Shown here piece by piece: positions 47,143 through 56,513 of a stretch of 64,000 bases of DNA. The notes beneath the pieces were generated by a model that made no database searches, was not told where the DNA came from, and saw only the letters and a program-made list of their open reading frames with translations. This DNA is from CAVUCH01 sp963763095. Lineage in GTDB: Bacteria; Acidobacteriota; Vicinamibacteria; Vicinamibacterales; JAENWD01. Where the stretch lies: positions 42,241 through 106,240 of the forward strand of contig CAVXNR010000020.1 of assembly GCA_963763095.1 (NCBI GenBank). The letters run 5' to 3'. Numbering within the stretch: position 1 is the first letter of the stretch; each line of letters begins with the position of its first letter. Made by a program: the position numbers and the translations under genes.

Positions 47143-48344
47143 AATGCGCCTCCCACTGCGCGTTCCAGGCCGATTTGTGCCAAGCGCACGTCGAGCCGCA
47201 AATCGATGCTGCGAGTCTGTGCTCGTGATGCAGTCCGAGCCGCGTCGAGCAGCTCCAGAATGCCGACCTCGCCCTCGCGATACGCGACCACGGCGATCTG
47301 CACCAGCTCCTCCGCAGTCCCCTGTTGCTCCTGGGACAGCGCGGCTTGCCGGAGCGTCAGCACCTCCGAGGCGCCGGCGATCTCACTGCGGATGCGGTCT
47401 TCAATGAACATGCGCTCGGCCTCTACCCGTGACCGCTCGGCCTTCCACCGCGCGGCTTCCCGGTCGCCGTCATCGAACAGCGGCAGTGCCACGGTCACCC
47501 CGAACACGCCGCCGGTTTTGCGTCCTGACAACTCGTCCGCTCGTTTCATGCCACCGAACAGATTCGGGGAAGGGAGCCGTGCTCGTCGAGCCGCGTCGGC
47601 TTCGAACGTTGCGCGTTGACCGAGCTGCTCGAGAGCACGAAGCTCTGCGTGAGTGGACGTCGCTCGGGTGAACAACGTCTCCAGAGGGACTGCCGGCTGC
47701 TGCGCGATCGCCGAGCGCGAAACCGTGGTCAGCAAAGCGTCGCGCGGCAACATGCCCGAAACGGTCGCGCGCGCTTCGGCGAGTGCGACCGCAGCGGACG
47801 TCACGACCTGGTTGGTGTCGCGGAGCTCCTGTTCTGCACGCAACCGATCGAATCGCGAGCCTTCGCCTTCTCGCTCACGGGTGCGAAGAATCTCGATGAG
47901 CCGCTCTACCTCGCGCATGTGGGCTCGAACGGACTCGAGCCGTTCCTGCTCGGCGACGATGCGAGCGACGGCCGTGGCGGCATCCGAGCGGAGCCGCCAC
48001 AGCCGCAGGTCGCGCTCGGCCTCTGCGGCGGCGGTCGCCGCAACGCCGGCTCGCGACAGCGCGTCACGCGCTCCGAACAACGACAGCGACTGCTCCGCCT
48101 GGAAGAATTCGGTGAAGCCCGCCCCTTCTCGGCTGTACGTGACGGAAGGATTCGGATACGAGAGCCGCGCGAGCTGCACACGATGCGTAACCTCCGATTC
48201 GGCGCGGATCGCCCTAGCCTGCGGCCCATCGCGCACAATCAGCTCCACGACTTCGCGCTCGGTTCGGTCCTGACCGGCTGCCACAGATGGCGCCAGCAGG
48301 CCGACCGCAGCGATCCAGGTACAGACCTGGGCTCGGGTCGGCAT
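47133..48344 (-). CDS. czcC: Outer-membrane efflux channel (TolC/CzcC family)
   Basis: 403 residues. Signal peptide (WIAAVGLLAPSVAAGQD), then the two OEP repeats: ARLSYPNPSVTYSREGAGFT with an alpha-helical barrel region, and ARRARLPSPNLFGGMKRADE in the second half. Long Glu/Arg/Ala-rich helices agree with the periplasmic tunnel. It completes a tripartite CzcCBA exporter. First structural gene of the efflux operon; the histidine-rich gene lies just upstream. Confidence 0.88.
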   Translation of the reverse strand: MPTRAQVCTWIAAVGLLAPSVAAGQDRTEREVVELIVRDGPQARAIRAESEVTHRVQLARLSYPNPSVTYSREGAGFTEFFQAEQSLSLFGARDALSRAGVAATAAAEAERDLRLWRLRSDAATAVARIVAEQERLESVRAHMREVERLIEILRTREREGEGSRFDRLRAEQELRDTNQVVTSAAVALAEARATVSGMLPRDALLTTVSRSAIAQQPAVPLETLFTRATSTHAELRALEQLGQRATFEADAARRARLPSPNLFGGMKRADELSGRKTGGVFGVTVALPLFDDGDREAARWKAERSRVEAERMFIEDRIRSEIAGASEVLTLRQAALSQEQQGTAEELVQIAVVAYREGEVGILELLDAARTASRAQTRSIDLRLDVRLAQIGLERAVGGALWP

Positions 48345-48402
48345 ACAAACGGTCCTCGATTATTCGAACTGACGGACGACCAGCGAAACGCCGGTCAGGT
48401 GA

Positions 48403-48828
48403 TCAGGCGTGGGGAGTGAGAGGCGGGGCGCGAGACGGTGTTCGAGGATCGAACGGCGGACCGTGAACTCGTACGTCGGTGAAAGGAACGGCGGAGCGAA
48501 TTGGGGCGCTCGCGACCACGATCGTGGGCCCCGGTAGCTCGGCAAGATCGATGTGCGCCTGGATGATGCAAGCGCAGCCCATGCTTACCTCGACCGCGTG
48601 TCGACCAGGCTCGCACGGGTCAGCCTGCCAGGCCAGATGGTCCTCGTCGCCAGCGTCAGGGTAATGGTCCTGATCAGCGGGTGCTAAATCATGGTGCTCG
48701 TGCGCCGCCGGCCCGTGGTGGTGATCCGGGTGATCGTGCCCGACGTATTCGTGGACGTGCAGAGACGACGCCACGGACGTCGACACGATCAGGGCCTGAG
48801 CAAGCAGGAATGCGACAAGCCGGCGCAC
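48403..48828 (-). CDS. Exported histidine-rich protein of the metal-efflux operon
   Basis: 141 residues. Signal peptide (LVAFLLAQALIVSTSVASS) followed by a histidine- and aspartate-rich stretch (HVHEYVGHDHPDHHHGPAAH and EHHDLAPADQDHYPDAGDED), then CEPGRHAVEVSMGCACIIQA with three cysteines and a Pro-rich end. It has the look of a periplasmic metal buffer or sensor; no named family. It is 58 bases upstream of czcC on the same strand. Confidence 0.75.
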   Translation of the reverse strand: MRRLVAFLLAQALIVSTSVASSLHVHEYVGHDHPDHHHGPAAHEHHDLAPADQDHYPDAGDEDHLAWQADPCEPGRHAVEVSMGCACIIQAHIDLAELPGPTIVVASAPIRSAVPFTDVRVHGPPFDPRTPSRAPPLTPHA

Positions 48829-48877
48829 GGAAGCAGTGTACTACGCCCTGCCGGGACGCTCAGACAGGCGAGGCGTA

Positions 48878-49087
48878 TCAGCCGGTTGGGTGAGTGGACC
48901 GGCTACGGTAGCGTCGAAATCTCCACCATCCGCCCTTCAAGACGAGAACTCCGACCACGCCTGCGATGACTGCCAGGGACAGGTGACCGCGAAAAGCAAG
49001 GCCAAGGAGTGCGACATGCGCAGCGATCAGCGCCACCACCACGAGTATCGCGATCCATGTGCGCCCGTGAACTCTATGTCCCTGCAC
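48878..49087 (-). CDS. Small membrane protein
   Basis: 69 residues with two hydrophobic segments (WIAILVVVALIAAHVALLGL and HLSLAVIAGVVGVLVLKGGW) and a basic, arginine-rich end. No family recognised. It lies between the methyltransferase fragment and the histidine-rich gene, all on the minus strand. Confidence 0.58.
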   Translation of the reverse strand: MQGHRVHGRTWIAILVVVALIAAHVALLGLAFRGHLSLAVIAGVVGVLVLKGGWWRFRRYRSRSTHPTG

Positions 49088-49091
49088 TCGG

Positions 49092-49364
49092 TCACACCGC
49101 CGCTACCGCGAGCACGAAGTGAAGGCTGCTAATGCCCACGGGTCCGCTCTCGACACAGCGGAACTGGGCCTCCTCGAGCAACGCCACGAGGTCTCGCGGC
49201 TGCACGTGGCCGTGACGGTGGAAATGCGCGAGGACGCCTGTGTGTTGAGCGTGCGCGAAGTCGACGACAAGCACACGGCCCTGTGGTCTGAGCACGCGCC
49301 GGATCTCGCGGGCGCATTCTTGGCGCGCTTTGCGCGGGAGGTGGTGAAGCATCAGGGTGCTCAC
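49092..49364 (-). pseudogene. Class I SAM-dependent methyltransferase, C-terminal fragment
   Basis: The segment FDVVVSTLMLHHLP, then REIRRVLRPQGRVLVVDF, is the second half of a class I methyltransferase (post-motif II and motif III). The SAM-binding motif I (GxGxG) is missing upstream. The frame can be extended back to about 49440 (VTDFPEPDSPFDVVVSTLML) before it breaks. The N-terminal part is lost or scrambled, so the gene is probably inactive. Confidence 0.6.
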
Positions 49365-49849
49365 GACAACATCAAATGGCGAGTCGGGTTCGGGGAAATC
49401 GGTAACCAGTCTGTCGGTGCTCTTCAGGGACCGCTGACGAGGTCGTTCTCGCGAGTCGCGTCACCGCACCGGTCGCGGGATCGAACATCTGGAAGTGAAG
49501 GCCTTCCTTTTCCTCGTAGGTGCACGCCCGCCCGGATCCACGCGTGGATCTGCAGACCAGCGGTCACCTAGGCCTCGTGCGTGCCGACGATACCCTTCGG
49601 GTGCCGTGCCGGCGCTCATCAGCAGCCCGGCGGGATCGTCGGGCCTGCCGGGCGAGAAGCGCAGGTTGGGCGTCGAGGGACTGCGTCGAGAGCCATCGAG
49701 GCCTTTCGAACTGCCGCGACCGCCTGGGCATCGACGACCAGCGGGTCTGGAAAGCTCGATGCGAGGCTCCGAGAGTCGTTGACAACCCCAGGATCTGATA
49801 TGGTCGCCACGCAAGGGGCGATTCTCTCCGAACCGCTGGAGGACCCTTC
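49365..49849. other. Degenerate spacer upstream of the amino-acid transporter
   Basis: About 480 bases without an intact gene. Minus-strand frames contain the broken front of the methyltransferase fragment and a short stretch reading HFQMFDPATGAVTRLA that does not connect to it. No promoter was convincingly identified for the transporter that follows. Confidence 0.4.
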
Positions 49850-50626
49850 GTGATCGACGTCACCAACGTCTTCAAACGCTATGGCGCGACGCCGGTGTTG
49901 AATGGCGCCTCGTTCCGTATCGCCGAGGGCCAGCTCACCACGATTCTCGGGCCGTCGGGCTGCGGCAAGTCTACGATGCTGCGGTGCCTGAACCGGCTCG
50001 AACGCTTCGACGAGGGACACATTCGAATCGGAGATGTGGAAGTCCGCGGGACCGCGGCGGTACGGCTGTCGGCCGCCGAGGAGGACGAGCTCGTTCACCG
50101 CGTACGAACGCGAGTCGGCCTGGTCTTTCAGAACTTCAACCTCTTCCCGCATCTCACCGCGCTCGAGAACGTGATCGAGGCGCCGATCACGGTCAAGAAG
50201 ATCCCGCGTGCACAGGCCGAGGAGATCGGAAGGCTGTACCTCAATCTTGTTGGGCTTTCCGGTCGGGAGCCCGAGTATCCGGCGCGTCTCTCCGGAGGGC
50301 AGCAGCAGCGTGTGTCCATTGCGCGTGCGCTGGCGATGGAGCCCGACGTCGTACTGTTCGACGAGCCGACCTCCGCGCTCGATCCGCGGCTCGTCCGCGA
50401 AGTCACGGGGCTCCTGCGCCTGCTCGACGACCTCAAGCGGACGCTCGTCGTCGTCTCGCACGACCTGGACTTCGCCCAGGCGATCTCCGATCAGGTCATC
50501 TACTTCGAGGGTGGGCGCGCGCTCGAGTCGGGAACCGCGCGCGAGGTGTTCAGCAATCCCCGCCGTCTGGAAACGCGCGCGTTCATGGAAAGCTTTCACG
50601 ACGGCCGTGCCCAGATCATGTCGTGA
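49850..50626 (+). CDS. Polar amino-acid ABC transporter ATPase (GlnQ/HisP type)
   Basis: 258 residues: Walker A GPSGCGKST, Q-loop in GLVFQNFNLFPHLTALENVI, signature LSGGQQQRVSIARAL, Walker B VVLFDEPTSALDP and switch histidine in VVSHDLDFA. The FNLFPH and SALDP sequences are typical of the polar amino-acid uptake group. Starts with GTG 49850. It is followed 28 bases later by the fused binding-protein/permease gene, making a two-gene importer. Confidence 0.88.
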   Translation: MIDVTNVFKRYGATPVLNGASFRIAEGQLTTILGPSGCGKSTMLRCLNRLERFDEGHIRIGDVEVRGTAAVRLSAAEEDELVHRVRTRVGLVFQNFNLFPHLTALENVIEAPITVKKIPRAQAEEIGRLYLNLVGLSGREPEYPARLSGGQQQRVSIARALAMEPDVVLFDEPTSALDPRLVREVTGLLRLLDDLKRTLVVVSHDLDFAQAISDQVIYFEGGRALESGTAREVFSNPRRLETRAFMESFHDGRAQIMS

Positions 50627-50654
50627 TCTGCACGAATAACGCCGGGACATCCTG

Positions 50655-52097
50655 ATGCTGCGTCTGGTCGTTGCCAGCGCGTTGTCCGTTCTGGTGTTCG
50701 CCGAGCTGCTGGTTGCGCAGTCGGCGCTCGACCGCGTGCGCGCCAGCGGCCGCCTGCGGGTCGGCATCGACGCCACCTATCCCCCGTTCGGCTTCGCCGA
50801 GGGCGGCGAATTCAGCGGTTTCGACGTGGACATCGCCCGGGCGATTGCGCGCGAGCTCGGCGTCGAAGCGGAACTCGTCAACGCCGGCTTCGACGGCGTC
50901 TTCCCCGCCCTTCAGAACGGGTCGTTCGACGTGGTCATCTCGGCCGTCACGATCACCCCCGAACGCCGCGCGACCCTGTTGTTCTCGGATCCGTATATCG
51001 CCGCCGGCCAGCAGCTCGTGGTGCGTGGCGACAGCGCCATCACCGGCCCCGACAACCTGGCGGGCCGCACCGTCGGGGTGCAGATCAACACCACCGCGCA
51101 GTTCGCGATGGAGAACCGGCCCGGTGTGATCATCGCGAAGTACAACACAATCGACCTCGCTTTGCTGGATTTGCAGAACGGGCGCGTGGACGCGGTGGCG
51201 AGCGACGGACCGGTGCTGCGCTACATGCTGCGTTCGAACTTCCCCGGACTGAAGACGGCAGGCGCCGAGTACAGCGACGAGCAGTTTGGCGTGGTCCTCG
51301 CGCGCACGAGCGACGATCTGCGGCGAGCAGTCAACGCCGCGCTCTGGCGACTGCAGGAAAGCGGCGAATACGCAAAGATTTACCGCAAGTGGTTCGGCCA
51401 AGGCGCCGCGCAGGGAGTTGCGGCACACTCGACGCGCGCCTTCGACACCACCATCATCGCGCGGACATGGTCCGTTTTCCTTCGCGGCGTCTGGATGACG
51501 GCGGTCATGGCCGTGTCCAGCCTTCTCTTCGGGCTCCCGCTGGGGTTGTGCCTGGCCCTGGCGCGCGTGCGGTCGAACCGCCTGGTGGCGACGCCGGCCG
51601 CAATCTACGTGGAAGTGATGCGGGGCACGCCGCTGCTCGTGCAGATTCTCTTCGTCTACTTCGTCCTGCCAAGCGTCGGCGTCAGCCTGCCGGCCTATAC
51701 GAGCGGGATTCTGGCATTGACGCTGAACGCGGCCGCGTACATCTCCGAAGTGATCCGCGCCGGCATCCTCTCAATCGACGCAGGCCAGATGGAGGCGGCG
51801 CGCGCGCTCGGCATGAGCTACTGGCAGGCGATGCGCCGCATCATCCTGCCGCAAACCTTCCGCCGTGTCGTCCCCCCGCTGACCAACGAAGGGATCGCGC
51901 TGCTCAAAGATTCGTCGCTCGTCTCGGTGATCGGCCTCACCGAGCTCGCACGAACAGGCCAGGAGCTGGCGAGCCGTTATGCCGCCCCGCTCACGATCTG
52001 GCCGCTCGTCGCGATTCTCTACCTCGCGCTCACGTTTCCGTTGACCCGGGTGGCGGAGTATCTGGAGCGTCGCTGGCGTCCCGTCACGCGCGCGTAG
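50655..52097 (+). CDS. Polar amino-acid ABC transporter: binding protein fused to permease
   Basis: 480 residues. A signal segment (LVVASALSVLVFAELLVAQS) leads into a family 3 solute-binding domain at about 25-255 (LRVGIDATYPPFGFAEGGEF, FDGVFPALQNGSFDVVISAV, QLVVRGDSAI). A HisM/GlnP permease domain follows at about 270-480 with its inner-membrane spans and the coupling loop EAARALGMSYWQAMRRIILP. This fusion tethers the receptor to the channel, as in some Firmicutes glutamine transporters. Substrate likely a polar amino acid. Confidence 0.88.
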   Translation: MLRLVVASALSVLVFAELLVAQSALDRVRASGRLRVGIDATYPPFGFAEGGEFSGFDVDIARAIARELGVEAELVNAGFDGVFPALQNGSFDVVISAVTITPERRATLLFSDPYIAAGQQLVVRGDSAITGPDNLAGRTVGVQINTTAQFAMENRPGVIIAKYNTIDLALLDLQNGRVDAVASDGPVLRYMLRSNFPGLKTAGAEYSDEQFGVVLARTSDDLRRAVNAALWRLQESGEYAKIYRKWFGQGAAQGVAAHSTRAFDTTIIARTWSVFLRGVWMTAVMAVSSLLFGLPLGLCLALARVRSNRLVATPAAIYVEVMRGTPLLVQILFVYFVLPSVGVSLPAYTSGILALTLNAAAYISEVIRAGILSIDAGQMEAARALGMSYWQAMRRIILPQTFRRVVPPLTNEGIALLKDSSLVSVIGLTELARTGQELASRYAAPLTIWPLVAILYLALTFPLTRVAEYLERRWRPVTRA

Positions 52098-52189
52098 CAG
52101 ACAGGCTCCCGGAGGCGTCGAATCGCGATGGTCCCGAGCGGCCTGCCAGCAGAATCCATCGTGCGAATCGATCTGGGCCGTTGGACGTC

Positions 52190-52810
52190 ATGACCGATCG
52201 CGCCGCATACCCGCCCGGTCCTCGGATACCCGGTGCTGGGGATGTTCCCCCAGCTCCGCTCGGACCCTCTTCGCACCTTTCTCGAGGCAGCCGATCGGCA
52301 CGGGGATTTCGTCCACATCAAGGCGGGGTGGCATCACGGCTATCTGGTGTAGAACCCGCGGATATCAAGCACGTCCTGCAGGACAACTACCGCAATTACC
52401 ACAAGAGCCCCTTGTACGAGCGGGTCAGACCTGCCGTGGGTGATGGTCTTCTGACCGGCGAAGGCTCGTTGTGGCTGCGGCAGCGCCGTCTCGCGCAGCC
52501 TGCCTTCCATCGCGATCGTCTTGCCGCCATGGCCGACGTGATGGCCGACTCCACCGAGCGAATGCTGGTGCAGTGGGAGCCCGTCGCCGCCCGTGGTGAG
52601 ACGATCGACCTCGCCTCCGAGATGATGCACCTCACGCAGCGCATCATCGTCCGCACGATGTTCAGCACGGAGCTCGGGCCGGACGCCGAGATCGTGAACC
52701 GCACCTGGCCGATCGTGAACCAACGCATCGGCGAGACGATCTGGGCCGCGCCGCTGGAGACGCGTCTGCCGCTGCCGGCGAACCGCCGGTTCCATCGTAG
52801 TCGGGGCTGA
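52190..52810 (+). pseudogene. Cytochrome P450, N-terminal fragment with frameshifts
   Basis: The piece covers the N-terminal third to half of a P450. A middle frame reads GYPVLGMFPQLRSDPLRTFL and DRHGDFVHIKAGWHHGYLV; the main frame continues with ADIKHVLQDNYRNYHKSPLY, LWLRQRRLAQPAFHRDRL (the C-helix WxxxR region) and TRLPLPANRRFHR, then ends. The I-helix, ExxR and the haem-binding cysteine loop are all missing, so no functional enzyme can be made. Two single-base breaks lie near 52223 and 52350. Confidence 0.78.
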
Positions 52811-53488
52811 ACCGCGGGCGCGCGTCACGAAGAACGGCCTCGGTGACTCGTACCCGGATGCCTGGATCGACGTGGAGCGTGGCCGTTTGCCGCAGGGGCC
52901 GTCGGGACCCGTGGGGCCCGAGCACGTCCGCGCCGCACAGAAGGCCGGCGGAGCGCCAGGCGCCGCGGAGGGCAGCCGTCTTCTGCTGAACGTGCAGCTC
53001 ACGAAGCCGGATCCGTTCCGACTCCCGCTGAGATCCTGCCGTATCGCCACGCCCTCGTAGTGAATGAGTACAAAGTCGTCGACATCGTCAAGGGCACGTA
53101 CAAGGAGAAGGCGCCTCGGACACAGCGAGCAATCCACGTACTCCAGGGCGACGTACTGCAGGCGCGCGGCGAGCACGGACTGTGGACCCGCATCGTCTCG
53201 GCCAAGCGGCGCGTGCCGGATGTCGAGTACGTCACGGGGCAGCCGTTCCCGGACCCGCGCACGTTGAGCCGGCGCGTCTCGTCCGCCTCCGAATGGGACC
53301 GGCCGCCGCAGCCGGATCCCCGTCCAGCCATCGCGCGGTTCAGGCGCGATCTCGAAGCCGGCGGGGTTGCGCTCATCGTGATGCCCACGCCGGTGAAGCC
53401 GTCCGTTCATCCCGAAGGGCTCGCCCCGCGGTACGCAGGTATCAGCGGTGTGCTGGACCCGTCAGGCACCGCTCAGCGAACGAGATAG
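52811..53488 (+). pseudogene. Fragments of an unknown protein and an AlgX/AlgJ-like acetylation protein
   Basis: Just after the P450 break, a frame with RARVTKNGLGDSYPDAWIDV and LLLNVQLTKPDPFR continues, after a one-base break near 53025, as ILPYRHALVVNEYKVVDIVK. The same frame then changes character to DVEYVTGQPFPDPRTL and VALIVMPTPVKPSVHPEGLA, which resembles the SGNH domain of alginate O-acetyltransferase-related proteins. It ends at 53488 inside the convergent GH13 gene. No part is complete. Identification of the AlgX-like part rests on motif memory only. Confidence 0.45.
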
Positions 53489-55008
53489 AGTGCGTAGCCG
53501 AACGGGGGGAGCCTGACTTCGAGCGACATCGAGGGCGGCCGGCTGCCGGACTCTCGCAGGTCGACGAGCTCCCTGTGGTCGACGCCGCTCAGGTCCACGC
53601 GCACGGACTCGGGTGACGAGCGGAAGTTCATCACCACCAGCACGCGCTCGGATCCGTCACGCGCCGTTCGCAGAAACGCGTAGTGCCGATCGTCTGCCGA
53701 CGTCGGCAGCTGGCGGCGGACGCTCCGCTGGTGCAGCGCCGGATGCCGGCGCTTCGCGTCGAGCAGCCGCGTCGTTTCGCCGGCGATGGGGAAGTCCTCG
53801 GGATGGGTCATCGCGACCAGATCTCCGACCAGCGCGACCACCGCCACCGCAAGGGCACGCCTGGCCGGGTCGTCGAACTTTGGCGCGAAGTGATACAGCG
53901 AACCGCCGGCCGCCACTACGCGGTCGTGGTAGTCGCGCAGGGCGCGCTCGATCGGACTGGGATCGCCGCTCGCGACCGCGTTCCTGATCACGTCCGACTC
54001 GTCTTCCCACCAGATGCCGAGCCCGTAGTCCTGCACCGAGTTCCAGCCGCCTTCCGTGATCCAGGCGACAGGATCCTCGCGGAATGCGCCGGCGCCCTCG
54101 GGCTGGCTGTAGCTGTTGTCGTAGCTGGCGATCACGTCGGTCATCCGCCGGCGTCCGATCTCCCAGGTGTGATCGACGTACCAGTTCACGGCGTCGATGA
54201 TCATGCCGTCGATGCCGGTGTCCATCCAGAAGCGGACGACCTTCTCCATCTCGACCCGCAGCTCCTGGCTGCCCCAGTTGTACTGCGGCAGCCGCGCCCG
54301 CCGGCCGGCCTTGTCCACGCCGGCCCACTTGGTCCAGTAGTATCGGTCTGCCCGCTCGCTCTTCGCCCAGAACTCGTGCTTCGACGACTCGTACAACGTA
54401 CCGGGCTTGCTCCCGGGCAGGTGCGTTGGCCGGACCATGAAAAAGGAGTTGCCAGGCTGGCGGCCCGGCGGCGGCGCGTCGGCGCGATCACTCCAGAGGA
54501 AGAACGAGGCTTCGCGCGACTGCCGGCCCGCGCACACGTCGTCGGCTGCCTTGACGAAATCCACCGCGTCAACGCTGGAGTACCCGAGGTTGTCGAACGA
54601 CACGACCGCCAGCCCGCGATCGTGGGCGAGCGCGATCAGGCGCTTGAAGTCGGCCATCGAGCCGAGCGTCGGATCCACATGGTAGCGATCGATCGTGTCG
54701 AGGCCGTCAAAGCTGTCGCCGCCGAGGGCAGGGGCAAACACCTCGATCGCGCTGAAGCCCGAGGCCTTCAGGTCGTCGAGCGCGCGCGTGACCGACGCTT
54801 CGTCGAGCGGGAACTGGCGGCGGCCCTTCTCCTTGGCCCCGACGCGCACGATCGCCGCGGCCGATTCCCACCACCGGGGCGCCAGCGTGCCGTCGGCCGT
54901 GGCCGCGGACCGTCCCGTCGCACGCCGCGCGTCCGCCGGGGGCATGACAGTGGCCAGGAGAGCCAGCCCGACCCCGCCAGCGATTACCGCGTTCCGTGCG
55001 ACTCTCAT
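53473..55008 (-). CDS. Exported GH13-family glycoside hydrolase (alpha-amylase fold)
   Basis: 511 residues with a signal peptide (AVIAGGVGLALLATVMPPAD). The (beta/alpha)8 start is clear: DTIDRYHVDPTLGSMADFKR, then LIALAHDRGLAVVSFDNLGY. The nucleophile strand reads GIDGMIIDAVNWY and a candidate acid/base strand AWITEGGWNSVQDYG has a glutamate. THPEDF occupies the place of the conserved His-Asp. A beta-sandwich C domain follows. Substrate uncertain; context suggests sucrose-, fructan- or trehalose-type glucosides. A close paralogue lies at 56510-58081. ATG 55008 is used; the frame is open to 55029. Confidence 0.8.
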   Translation of the reverse strand: MRVARNAVIAGGVGLALLATVMPPADARRATGRSAATADGTLAPRWWESAAAIVRVGAKEKGRRQFPLDEASVTRALDDLKASGFSAIEVFAPALGGDSFDGLDTIDRYHVDPTLGSMADFKRLIALAHDRGLAVVSFDNLGYSSVDAVDFVKAADDVCAGRQSREASFFLWSDRADAPPPGRQPGNSFFMVRPTHLPGSKPGTLYESSKHEFWAKSERADRYYWTKWAGVDKAGRRARLPQYNWGSQELRVEMEKVVRFWMDTGIDGMIIDAVNWYVDHTWEIGRRRMTDVIASYDNSYSQPEGAGAFREDPVAWITEGGWNSVQDYGLGIWWEDESDVIRNAVASGDPSPIERALRDYHDRVVAAGGSLYHFAPKFDDPARRALAVAVVALVGDLVAMTHPEDFPIAGETTRLLDAKRRHPALHQRSVRRQLPTSADDRHYAFLRTARDGSERVLVVMNFRSSPESVRVDLSGVDHRELVDLRESGSRPPSMSLEVRLPPFGYALYLVR

Positions 55009-55013
55009 GACAA

Positions 55014-56513
55014 TTACCTGAGCTCCCACAGCCGAATCGGCGAGGCAAGGCCGCGCCCGGCATGAAGCGGCTCGATCCGATCGAGGGGGCGCGTCGGGTA
55101 GACACGATCCGAGATCACCATCTCTCCGCCGTTGGCGAACACTTCCAGCGTCGTGCGATCGAAGACGACCCGCAGCGCGACGCGCCCGTTCGCCGATCGC
55201 ACGGGCCCGGCATGCCGGCCCGGATACTCGTCGTGAAACGGTGTGAGCCGCGACCGCCGGCGATCGACGAACACCTCGAGCGGCTGTCCGCCTACGCCGA
55301 CAACGACTTCCTCGCCCGCACCGTTGGTCAGGCGCAGACCGGCCTCGGCGGCACCGGGGCCGGTCGTGTCGATCTCGAGCTCGATCTCGGCGGCGCCGGG
55401 CAGCGCGCGGCTGGCGTCGATCGGCTGCCCCTCACGTGTTGCGCGCCGCGTCGCCAGCTCGCGGAGTGGCGTCTGCACGAGGCGGATGCCGTCGGGCGTC
55501 CGGCGCAGCGACAGCTCCCGCGGAAGCGACTGGACGCCGCGCCACGGCGACGTGGGCTCGACGTCGGCGTAGGCCCAGTTGCTCATCCACCCGATCCACA
55601 GCCGCCGGCCGTCGGACGCCGGGATGTTCTCGTAGGACTGGCTGGCGTAGAAGTCCTTGCCGTAGTCCACCCAGAGCGTGAGGCTGTCGGGGTTGTCGTT
55701 GACGAAGCGCGTGCCGTCGAACGTGCCGGTGAAGTACTGCGCGCCCGAACCGCCGACGCGGCCGCCCGGGTTGAGGTCCACGTCGAGCACCCAGCGCACG
55801 TTCTGGGGGTCGCCGTCGACGGGCAGTGGGAAGAGGTCGGGGCACTCCCACGCGCCGCCCGTGGCGCCTGCAGGGCCGAAGTCGCTAAGCATCTCCCAGC
55901 GCTTGAGATCGGACGAGGAGAAGAACCGCACCTTGCGCTCGCCCGCGAGCACGCTGATCATGACCCAGCGCTTCGAGGACTCGTGCCAGAACACCTTCGG
56001 GTCGCGATGATCGCGGCGCGACAGATCGAGCACCGGATTGCCCGGGTACTTCGTCCACGTGCGCCCGCGATCGTGGCTGAACGCCAGGTTCTGCGTCTGC
56101 CGCTTCTCGGTGTGGCCCGTGTAGATCGCGATGAGGCACGACGCGCCGGCCGTGCCGCACAGCCCGCTGGTGTTCGAGGCATCGACCACGGCGCTGCCGG
56201 AGAAGATCATGATGCCGTCCTCTTCGCGCATGGCCAGTGGGAGATGCTCCCATCGCAGCAGGTCGCGGCTGACGGCGTGGCCCCAGCTCATATGTCCCCA
56301 CTTGTCACCCTCGGGGTTGTGCTGGTAGAAGAGGTGGTACTCGCCGTCGAGAAAGACCAGCCCGTTCGGGTCGTTCATGAAGTTCGTCGCGGGCGTGAAG
56401 TGGAAGATCGGCCGCAGCGGGGGTTTCTCGCTGTTGCGGCGGGGGGGGGGGAGCGCGAACCCCACCACCACCGCCGCGGCGAGCGGCAGGACGAGAGCCA
56501 GACGCACGCTCAT
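55014..56513 (-). CDS. Exported GH32 fructan/sucrose hydrolase (levanase/inulinase type)
   Basis: 499 residues. Signal segment LALVLPLAAAVVVGFALPPP. All three GH32 motifs are present: FMNDPNG (nucleophile D48), RDPKVFW (transition-state Asp) and WECPDLF (acid/base Glu). FSGSAVVD and YTGH match too. A C-terminal beta-sandwich follows (LEVFVDRRRSRLTPFHDEYP, FDRTTLEVFANGGEMVISD). It releases fructose from levan, inulin or sucrose. ATG 56513 overlaps the preceding gene's stop (ATGA). A run of eleven G at 56441-56451 lies in the signal-peptide coding part. Confidence 0.9.
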   Translation of the reverse strand: MSVRLALVLPLAAAVVVGFALPPPRRNSEKPPLRPIFHFTPATNFMNDPNGLVFLDGEYHLFYQHNPEGDKWGHMSWGHAVSRDLLRWEHLPLAMREEDGIMIFSGSAVVDASNTSGLCGTAGASCLIAIYTGHTEKRQTQNLAFSHDRGRTWTKYPGNPVLDLSRRDHRDPKVFWHESSKRWVMISVLAGERKVRFFSSSDLKRWEMLSDFGPAGATGGAWECPDLFPLPVDGDPQNVRWVLDVDLNPGGRVGGSGAQYFTGTFDGTRFVNDNPDSLTLWVDYGKDFYASQSYENIPASDGRRLWIGWMSNWAYADVEPTSPWRGVQSLPRELSLRRTPDGIRLVQTPLRELATRRATREGQPIDASRALPGAAEIELEIDTTGPGAAEAGLRLTNGAGEEVVVGVGGQPLEVFVDRRRSRLTPFHDEYPGRHAGPVRSANGRVALRVVFDRTTLEVFANGGEMVISDRVYPTRPLDRIEPLHAGRGLASPIRLWELR

